Source of the DNA: Actinomyces sp. oral taxon 414
GTDB taxonomy: Bacteria > Actinomycetota > Actinomycetes > Actinomycetales > Actinomycetaceae
NCBI RefSeq assembly: GCF_001278845.1
Contig: NZ_CP012590.1
Location: 3,772,420 to 3,836,419, forward strand
Length of the DNA: 64,000 nt
Direction of reading: 5' to 3'
Made by a program: the position numbers and the translations under genes. This document shows positions 58,042-64,000 of this stretch, piece by piece; the stretch's first letter is position 1; the number at the start of each line of letters is the position of its first letter. The notes below the pieces were generated by a model. The model ran no database searches, was not told the origin of the DNA, and saw nothing but the letters and a program-made list of their open reading frames with translations.

Positions 58042-58986
58042 ATGACGGACACGCCCGCCCCCGCCGACCCGCCTGACTCGGCCGCTCCCCCGGCTGCCGC
58101 CCCCTTCGGCGCCGGCCCCGCCGGCCCCTCGGCCGCACTCTCCGACGCCGCCACGACTCGCGCCGGGAGCACAGCGGACGACGACGCCGTCGTCGTCGCC
58201 ATCCTCACGGCCGCGGGGGCGGGGACCCGGCTGGGCGCGGGCGGCCCCAAGGCGCTCGTCGAGGTCGGCGGGCGGAGCCTGCTGCGGCGGGCCGCGCAGG
58301 GCCTGGTGGACTCCGGAGTCGTCGATCATCTGGTGGTGACCGCGCCCGGCGAGCACGTCGAACACTTCGCCGCCGAGCTGGCGGGGCTCGCCGGAGCGGA
58401 CCCCGGGATCCGGGTCGTCGCCGGTTCGAGCGCATCGCGTCAGGCCAGCGTCACCCTCGGGTTGAGGGCGGCCCTGGAAGACTGCCCGCGGGCCGGGGTC
58501 GTCCTCGTGCACGACGCGGCGCGCGCGCTCACCCCTCCGGAGGTGGTGCGCCGCGTCGTGGCCGCCGTGCGCGCCGGGCACGACGCGGTCGTGCCCGCCC
58601 TGGCCGTGACCGACACAGTCAAGGAGATCGCGCCGGCCGGGCCCGCCGGCTCCGGGGTCGAAATCGTCGTCGGCACGCCCGACCGCTCCCGCCTGCGGGC
58701 CGTCCAGACCCCGCAGGGCTTCGCCGTCGCCGCCCTCGTCCGGGCCCACGAGCTCGGGGCGGCGCGCGGCGCGCACGAGGCGCTCGCGGCCTCGGACGAC
58801 GCCGGCCTGGTCGAGGCGGCCGGGGGCCGGGTCGTCGTCGTCGAGGGCGATCCGCTCGCGCTCAAGGTGACCACGCCCCTGGACCTCGCCCTCGCCGAGC
58901 TCCTCGCCGCCGCCCCCGCCCCCCTTTCGCCGAAACCGGCGGAAACGACACGCGAAACCGGCGGAAACCGCACATCCTGTGGATAA
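58042..58986 (+). CDS. ispD: 2-C-methyl-D-erythritol 4-phosphate cytidylyltransferase
   Basis: A 314-residue MEP-pathway enzyme. The CTP-binding loop is LTAAGAGTRLGAGGPKALVE at about residues 55-74, with VLVHDAARALTPPEVVRRVV at about 176 and VQTPQGFAVAALV at about 238. The usual length is ~230 residues. Here ~50 low-complexity residues precede the core, and the last ~20 (SPKPAETTRETGGNRTSCG) come from intergenic repeat copy 5, which also supplies the stop. carD-ispD adjacency is typical; ispF, the usual next gene, is absent here. Confidence 0.93.
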   Translation: MTDTPAPADPPDSAAPPAAAPFGAGPAGPSAALSDAATTRAGSTADDDAVVVAILTAAGAGTRLGAGGPKALVEVGGRSLLRRAAQGLVDSGVVDHLVVTAPGEHVEHFAAELAGLAGADPGIRVVAGSSASRQASVTLGLRAALEDCPRAGVVLVHDAARALTPPEVVRRVVAAVRAGHDAVVPALAVTDTVKEIAPAGPAGSGVEIVVGTPDRSRLRAVQTPQGFAVAALVRAHELGAARGAHEALAASDDAGLVEAAGGRVVVVEGDPLALKVTTPLDLALAELLAAAPAPLSPKPAETTRETGGNRTSCG

Positions 58987-58987
58987 C
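58927..58987 (+). repeat. 22-bp-unit intergenic repeat, copy 5 (DnaA-box type)
   Basis: Two units followed by ccgcacatcctgtggataac. TGTGGATAA at 58978-58986 is the exact complement of the DnaA box TTATCCACA and contains the TAA stop of ispD. It is closely similar to copy 1 at 11-70. Confidence 0.8.
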
Positions 58988-59112
58988 CCGGCGCGCGCAG
59001 TCCGCGTGCGGGCGCGGAGAACGGAGAGGAGAAGGCCGACCCCCGGGACCATCCGGTGTCCGCACTGCGCGACGGTCTCCCGCGGCGGGGGCAGCGGCCG
59101 TAGGCTCATCGC

Positions 59113-60585
59113 ATGACCCCCGCATCCCCCTCCCAGGACGCGAGCACGCCCGCTCCCGACTCCAACCCCACCGCCCCGCACGGCAGGTTCCTGACCTGGC
59201 CGGTCATCGCCTGGGGCCTGTGGGACTGGGGGTCGGCGGCCTTCAACGCCGTCATTACGACCTTCGTCTTCACCGTCTACCTCACCAGCGCGTCCTTCGG
59301 CGACAAGGCCGACAACGAGTTCGCCCTCTCCGTGGGCCTGGCCGTCGCCGGCGTCTGCATCGCGGTCCTGGCCCCCGTCACCGGGCAGCGGGCCGACCGG
59401 GCGGGGCGCACCGTCTTCTGGCTCGGCGTCTACACGGCCGTCGTCGTCATCATCAGCGCCATGCTGTTCTTCGTCCGGCCCGAGCCGGGCTACCTGTGGC
59501 TGGGCATTATTCTGCTGGGGCTGGGCAATATCTTTTTCGAGCTGGCCAGCGTCAATTACAACGGCCTGCTGTCCCACCTGGCGACCAAGGACCGGGTCGG
59601 GGCGGTCTCGGGCCTGGGCTGGGGGATGGGCTACCTCGGCGGCATTGTCCTGCTGCTCATTCTCTTCGTCGGCTTTATCAACCCCGAGGTCGGCTGGTTC
59701 GGGGTGACGCACGAGAACGGCCTCAACGTCCGGGTCTCCATGCTCGTCGCGGCGGCCTGGTTCGGGTTGTGCGCCGTCCCCGTGCTCGTGACGCTGTCGG
59801 GGAGGAAGGCCCGACGCCGCCGCCGCGCCCTGGCCGAGGAGGAGCTGCGGGGCGGGGAGCGCGAGCTCGCCGGACTGGAGTCCGAACCGACCGAGCCGAC
59901 GGAGCCGGGCGCGCCGATTCTGCGGCCCGAGTCCATAGTGGTGTCCTACCGGCGGCTGTGGCGCACCCTGGTGGCGCTCTACCGCTCCCACCCGGAGGTC
60001 CTGTGGTTCCTGCTGGCGGCGGCGGTCTTCCGCGACGGCCTGGCCGGGGTGTTCACCTACGGCGGCATTATCGCCCGCAACACCTTCGGATTCTCCGACG
60101 GCGACGTCATTATCTTCGCCATTGCCGCCAATGTCGTCGCCGGTATCGCCACCATCGGACTGGGGCGGCTCGACGACGTCCTCGGACCCCGCAGGGTCAT
60201 TATTGGCGCGCTGGTCGTCCTCGTCGTCGCCGGCATACTCGTCTTCTTCCTGCACGACGGCGGAGCGCGGATCTTCTGGGTGCTCGGCATGCTGCTGTCG
60301 GCCTGCGTGGGGCCGGCCCAGTCGGCGGCGCGCTCCTTCCTGGCCCGCCTCATTCCCGAGGGGCGCGAGGGGGAGATCTTCGGCCTGTACGCGACGACGG
60401 GGCGGGCCGTGTCCTTCATGGCCCCGGCCATGTACGGCTTCTTCCTCTGGATCGGGGCGCGGCTGACGGGCGGGGGCGCCGGGTACTGGGGGATCCTCGG
60501 CATTGTCTCGGTCCTGGCCGCCGGCCTGGTACTCATGGCGCGGGTCAAGGACCCCAGCGGCCACATCTCCGACCTGGGGGACTGA
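59113..60585 (+). CDS. Atg22/UMF1-like MFS transporter
   Basis: A 490-residue major-facilitator protein with 12 predicted helices. It starts VIAWGLWDWGSAAFNAVITT, the diagnostic opening of the UMF1/Atg22 family, and has the A-like loop TGQRADRAGRTVFWLG. A charged 40-residue cytoplasmic loop (RRRRRALAEEELRGGERELA) lies between the halves. Family members are linked to amino-acid efflux, but the substrate is unknown. It converges with the DUF2218 gene after 18 bp. Confidence 0.9.
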   Translation: MTPASPSQDASTPAPDSNPTAPHGRFLTWPVIAWGLWDWGSAAFNAVITTFVFTVYLTSASFGDKADNEFALSVGLAVAGVCIAVLAPVTGQRADRAGRTVFWLGVYTAVVVIISAMLFFVRPEPGYLWLGIILLGLGNIFFELASVNYNGLLSHLATKDRVGAVSGLGWGMGYLGGIVLLLILFVGFINPEVGWFGVTHENGLNVRVSMLVAAAWFGLCAVPVLVTLSGRKARRRRRALAEEELRGGERELAGLESEPTEPTEPGAPILRPESIVVSYRRLWRTLVALYRSHPEVLWFLLAAAVFRDGLAGVFTYGGIIARNTFGFSDGDVIIFAIAANVVAGIATIGLGRLDDVLGPRRVIIGALVVLVVAGILVFFLHDGGARIFWVLGMLLSACVGPAQSAARSFLARLIPEGREGEIFGLYATTGRAVSFMAPAMYGFFLWIGARLTGGGAGYWGILGIVSVLAAGLVLMARVKDPSGHISDLGD

Positions 60586-60603
60586 GCCGGGCCGACGGCG
60601 GAC

Positions 60604-61041
60604 TCAATGCCCGGCGGCCCGGCGGGCCTCGTGCTCGCGGCGCATGCGCTCCACGTCCTGGGCGCTCAGCGGCCCCTGGACGGTGCCGGCCGCGCCGTCG
60701 TCGCGCGTCCACGCCACGGCGAGCCCGTCCCTCTGGCCGAAGCGCGCCAGGTGGATGCCGACGACCCGCCCCAGGCGCTCCAGCTCGGCGGCGGTCGTCG
60801 TCAGGGTCATGACGAGCGCGCCCTCCTCGCAGGCGAGCTCGACGACGCCGGCCGCCGGGCCCCCGCGCGCGAAGACGAGGCGGCCGGTGTCGGCGTCCGC
60901 GTCCCAGGAGGCGGCGATCTTGCGGCTCATGTGCGCGGCGAGCTGCTTGCCGTAACGGGCGGGCCTGGCGGTGGCGACGCGGGCGACGGAGCGCCGGTCG
61001 AACTCGGCCCCGGGGTCCGAAGGTGCGGGAGTGGTGCTCAT
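60604..61041 (-). CDS. DUF2218 domain protein
   Basis: A 145-residue protein. The DUF2218 opening is VATARPARYGKQLAAHMSRK at about residue 22, followed by GRLVFARGGPAAGVVELACE and the long C-terminal helical part GIHLARFGQR. DUF2218 proteins are often found near siderophore-interacting proteins in actinobacteria; the function is unknown. Confidence 0.85.
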   Translation of the reverse strand: MSTTPAPSDPGAEFDRRSVARVATARPARYGKQLAAHMSRKIAASWDADADTGRLVFARGGPAAGVVELACEEGALVMTLTTTAAELERLGRVVGIHLARFGQRDGLAVAWTRDDGAAGTVQGPLSAQDVERMRREHEARRAAGH

Positions 61042-61172
61042 AAGGATATCCTCACTTGTCCGGCCCGCCCGGCACGGGTCATGATCGCCGATGGCGGAGC
61101 GCCGGGAGCGCGCCCGAGTCGGCCGTCTCCTCCGCCCCGTCCTCGGCTGCTCCCGTCTACGAAGGACCCGAC

Positions 61173-63416
61173 ATGTTCACTCGCATCGGCCGTGCCGTTT
61201 CCCGCCACCCCGTGAGCGTCGTCGTCGGGTGGACGCTGCTGGTCGTCGTCTCGGCCGCCCTGGTCTTCCACGGCTGGGGCGCCGGAGGCCTGTTCGAGCG
61301 GCTGGCGAGCGGCGACGTCGCCACGCCCGACAGCGAGTCCGGCGTCGTGGCCTCCATGACCACGTCCGACGACAGCGTCGGCGAGAGGATCTCCATTGTC
61401 GTCCAGGGCGTCGACATCGCCGGCGACTACGCCGGCGCCGCCGCCGCGGTCGGCGCCGCGCGCGAGAAGCTGTCCGGCCTGGACGGCGTCGCCTCCGTGG
61501 CGGACGCCTTCGTCCTGCCCGACCCCGCCTCGCAGCAGGCGCGGGCGATGCTGTCGAGTGGCGGAGACGGCTACGTCGAGGTCGTCACCCTCGACGCGGG
61601 CCTGTCCGACAAGGAGATCGACGCCGTCACCGAGCGCGTGGCCCGGGCGGCCGAGGGCGCCTACCTCGACTCCCTGCGCCAGTACGCCCCGGAGGCGAGG
61701 GTCTATGCCGTGTCCCCCGAGCTCATCGGGGACTCCATCGGCGAGGTCGTCCAGCAGGACCTCGCCCGGGGCGAGTCCGTGAGCCTGCCCGTGGCTCTCG
61801 TCCTGCTGGTCATCGTCTTCGGCGGCCTGCTCGCCGCCGGCCTGCCGCTGCTGGGTGCGCTCGTCTCCATCCTCATCGGCATGGGGGTGCTGTGGGGCCT
61901 GACCTTCGTCCTGGACGTGTACTCCTTCATCCTCAATGTCATCTCGATCCTCGGCCTGGCCCTGTCGATCGACTACGGCCTGCTGCTCGTCAGCCGCTAC
62001 CGCGAGGAGGTCGCCATCCAGCTGGACGAGGCCGGCTACCGGGACGGCGACCTGCCCGCCAGCGCGGACATGAAGGAGCTCGTGCGGCGCAGTGTCGTGC
62101 GCACCGTGGCCACCGCGGGGCGCACGGTCTCCTTCTCGGCGCTGACCATCGCCTGCTCCATCACGGGACTGCTCATCATCCGCTCGCCCATATTCAAGAC
62201 GATCGCGGTCGGGGCGATCAGCGTGTCACTGGTCGCCGTGGCCTGCACGATCACGCTCGTGCCGGCGATCATCACGCTGCTGGGCGGGCGTCTGGTGCGC
62301 CCCAGCGCGCTCAGCCGGGTGCCCGGCGCCAACCGCGTCCTGCGCGCCGTCGGCGACTCCTCCTCCGACCACGGCGTGTTCAGCCGGCTCTCCCACCGCG
62401 TCGTGGCGCACCCGTGGATCGTCATGCTCGTCATCGCCGCGGTGCTGGGGATCATGGCCGCCCCCATCGGTTCGCTGCGCATGCGTACCAATGTCGCGGA
62501 GTACATACCGCGGGACTCCGCGGTGCGCACCGGCTACGACGTCTTGCAGAACGACTACCCGGCGCTGGCCACGCCCACGATCAGCATCGTGGCCCGCACC
62601 GACGTCGAGGGCGCATCCGGGCTCGTCTCGGACATCGGGGCCATGGACGACGTCGCCCACGTGAACGCCTCGGATCTGACCGGCCACGAGGGCATGGTGC
62701 TCATCCGCGTCCTCATGAACGTGGACGACCCGGTGGGCCGGGAGGCCGTCGACGCTGTCGAGCGGATCCGGGCACAGGACACCGGCTACCGGTTCTGGGT
62801 GGGCGGGGCGGCCGCGCAGCAGACCGACCTCATCGACTCCATGGTCGAACGCGCGCCGTGGGCCGCGCTCATCGTCATCACGGCGGTCTTCGTGCTGCTG
62901 TTCTGCATGACCGGGTCGCTGGTGGTGCCGCTCAAGGCCCTGCTCATCAACGGCTTCTCGCTCATCGCCTCCCTGGGCGTCACGTCCTGGCTCTTCGAGC
63001 ACGGCCACCTCAGCCTGCCGCAGACGCCGGGGCTGCAGACCTTCATCGTGGCCTGTCTCATGGCCTTCGGCTTCGGACTGGCCATGGACTACGAGGTCTT
63101 CCTGCTGGCCCGCGTCAACGAGTACTGGGAGGCCGGGCACGACAACGACGAGGCGGTCGCCCGCGGCCTGCAGCGCTCGGGGCGCATCATCACCTCGGCG
63201 GCGGTGATCATTATCGCCGTCTTCCTGGGCTTCGTCTCCGGGGAGATGATCTCCATCAAGGAGATCGGCGTGGGCCTGGCCATGATGGTCGCCGTCGACG
63301 CCACACTGGTGCGGCTGCTGCTCGTGCCCGCGACCATGACGGTGCTCGGCCACTGGAACTGGTGGGCGCCCGGCCCGCTGACCCGCCTGTACGGGCACTT
63401 CCGCCAGAAGGTCTGA
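61173..63416 (+). CDS. MMPL family RND-type transporter
   Basis: A 747-residue membrane protein with two MMPL halves, each with one helix, a large extracytoplasmic domain and a block of five helices. Key stretches are LGLALSIDYGLLLVSRYREE (the Asp-Tyr proton-relay pair) in half one and FGFGLAMDYEVFLLARVNEY in half two, typical of MmpL/ActII-3 lipid or drug exporters. GAAGGA lies before the ATG at 61173. It lacks the long C-terminal tail of mycobacterial MmpL3. Confidence 0.93.
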   Translation: MFTRIGRAVSRHPVSVVVGWTLLVVVSAALVFHGWGAGGLFERLASGDVATPDSESGVVASMTTSDDSVGERISIVVQGVDIAGDYAGAAAAVGAAREKLSGLDGVASVADAFVLPDPASQQARAMLSSGGDGYVEVVTLDAGLSDKEIDAVTERVARAAEGAYLDSLRQYAPEARVYAVSPELIGDSIGEVVQQDLARGESVSLPVALVLLVIVFGGLLAAGLPLLGALVSILIGMGVLWGLTFVLDVYSFILNVISILGLALSIDYGLLLVSRYREEVAIQLDEAGYRDGDLPASADMKELVRRSVVRTVATAGRTVSFSALTIACSITGLLIIRSPIFKTIAVGAISVSLVAVACTITLVPAIITLLGGRLVRPSALSRVPGANRVLRAVGDSSSDHGVFSRLSHRVVAHPWIVMLVIAAVLGIMAAPIGSLRMRTNVAEYIPRDSAVRTGYDVLQNDYPALATPTISIVARTDVEGASGLVSDIGAMDDVAHVNASDLTGHEGMVLIRVLMNVDDPVGREAVDAVERIRAQDTGYRFWVGGAAAQQTDLIDSMVERAPWAALIVITAVFVLLFCMTGSLVVPLKALLINGFSLIASLGVTSWLFEHGHLSLPQTPGLQTFIVACLMAFGFGLAMDYEVFLLARVNEYWEAGHDNDEAVARGLQRSGRIITSAAVIIIAVFLGFVSGEMISIKEIGVGLAMMVAVDATLVRLLLVPATMTVLGHWNWWAPGPLTRLYGHFRQKV

Positions 63417-63434
63417 GGCCGCGGCAATCGGCCG

Positions 63435-63712
63435 ACTGGTCCGGCGGTGGGGTCGATCTGCTGCCGGATCATGTGGGAGGGGTCCCAGTTGATGCCGAAG
63501 CCCTCCCCGTCGCCGATGGCGTCCAGGGCGGCCCCGGTGGTCCCGTAGTCGTAGGCGATCTCGCCGGGGCGGACCTCCAGGGCGAACTCGACGTCGACCT
63601 CGTCGAAGACGCCGAAGACGCCGATGACGCCAAAGACGGGGTTGAAGCTGCGGGCGAAGTCCTCGTACCCGTCGGCGGTGACCTCGGCGGCGCGGGTCCG
63701 CACGCCTTCTCC
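63435..63712 (-). pseudogene. Fragment of a sugar phosphate isomerase/epimerase
   Basis: About 93 codons on the minus strand match the middle of xylose-isomerase-like TIM-barrel proteins: FARSFNPVFGVIGVFGVFDE, then VEFALEVRPGEIAYDYGTT, and FGINWDPSHMIRQQIDP. Both the N-terminal third and the C-terminus are missing, and the flanking frame is nonsense. A GVIGVFGVFDE stretch reflects a short tandem duplication (gacgccgaagacgccgatga). It is a decayed gene. Confidence 0.8.
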
Positions 63713-63881
63713 TTCGCGACGACGAACAGGCAGACGGCCGGTAACGGGCGTAGTGGACGATACGGCTCGGTCTCCCGTGGGCCCCGGGGCCATCGGCGGG
63801 GAGCCCCGCGGCGCCGCCGTGCCAGGGGGCTTCGACCTTCCTCTCCGGCACGCCCCCGGGGGAGTCGTTTTGGTGATGTCA

Positions 63882-64000
63882 CCTCAGCTCGCATTGTGCG
63901 AGCTGAGCTCGCACGAATCGAGCTCAGGTGGATTTCGTCAAGCTGAGCTCACATAGTGCGAGCTGAGCTCACATAGTGCGAGCTGAGGTGGATTTTGTCG
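63882..64000 (+). repeat. 20-bp tandem repeat array, truncated by window end
   Basis: AGCTGAGCTCACATAGTGCG occurs in two perfect tandem copies (63941-63980), with degenerate copies before (63901-63920) and a variant tail AGCTGAGGTGGATTTTGTCG after. CAGCTCGCA/TGCGAGCTG (63885-63905) forms a 9-bp palindrome. GGTGGATTTYGTC appears twice. It could be a repeat array or an integration-type site; its end is not visible. Confidence 0.75.

Overview
The window is about 64 kb of very GC-rich DNA with actinobacterial gene content: Lsr2, CarD next to IspD, a SenX3/RegX3-like pair with PhoU, an IrtAB-like transporter, MMPL and TAP-family proteins, and many GTG starts and 4-base ATGA/GTGA overlaps. The mix of a fermentative sugar style (two pullulanase paralogues, ROK, HAD phosphatase) and the repeat-rich intergenic regions suggests an Actinomyces-like member of Actinomycetaceae. 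The genus is an inference.

Layout. 0-17 kb: a TetR regulator divergent from a fused IrtAB/YbtPQ-type ABC transporter; a full-length pullulanase paralogue that has lost most catalytic residues; an orphan coiled-coil protein; DUF488; rarA and a ROK regulator; a HAD phosphatase; a TacA/TacT-like toxin-antitoxin pair with a duplicated scrap beside it; an SPFH membrane protein with a small ribbon-helix-helix protein. 17.1-29.4 kb: a compact, codirectional RiPP cluster. It holds a YcaO, two E1-like (ocin-ThiF) proteins, two nitroreductase-fold azoline dehydrogenases, five tandem Ser/Thr/Cys-rich precursor peptides (one, 21916-22074, easily missed), a strong hairpin, an M50-type membrane protease, a split LanB (glutamylation plus elimination), an ABC exporter and a PPOX-fold protein. 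No pyridine synthase is seen, so a linear azole plus dehydroamino-acid peptide (goadsporin logic) is more likely than a macrocyclic thiopeptide.

29.5-38.7 kb: UdgB-like glycosylase; two LuxR-type response regulators that share a 282-bp nearly identical inverted block flanking a histidine kinase; a short secreted peptide ending in a Cys-bounded Trp-rich loop directly after the kinase/regulator pair (candidate peptide pheromone); the catalytically intact pullulanase; an NAD(P)-binding protein; a TMEM175-type channel. 38.8-45.3 kb: a 550-bp giant inverted-repeat element, an Fe-S oxidoreductase, a TPR-like and a NYN-like protein, and an 880-bp gene-free stretch with several foldback elements. Two 120-nt foldbacks (39130-39249 and 44711-44830) differ by paired substitutions that keep the stem, which points to selection for structure or to a mobile foldback family.

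45.3-64 kb: mostly housekeeping. tmk-holB, a PH-like membrane protein, a nucleotidyltransferase, a TAP-type lipoprotein hydrolase, asparaginase, tRNA-Thr(CGT), lsr2, gpmA, phoU, senX3-regX3, carD, ispD, an Atg22-like MFS, DUF2218, an MMPL transporter, a decayed sugar-phosphate isomerase fragment and a 20-bp tandem repeat running off the end.

A further layer is a family of five intergenic repeats built on a 22-bp unit, always just downstream of and codirectional with a gene. Three end in a DnaA-box-like 9-mer, and in two cases that 9-mer supplies the stop codon of the upstream gene.
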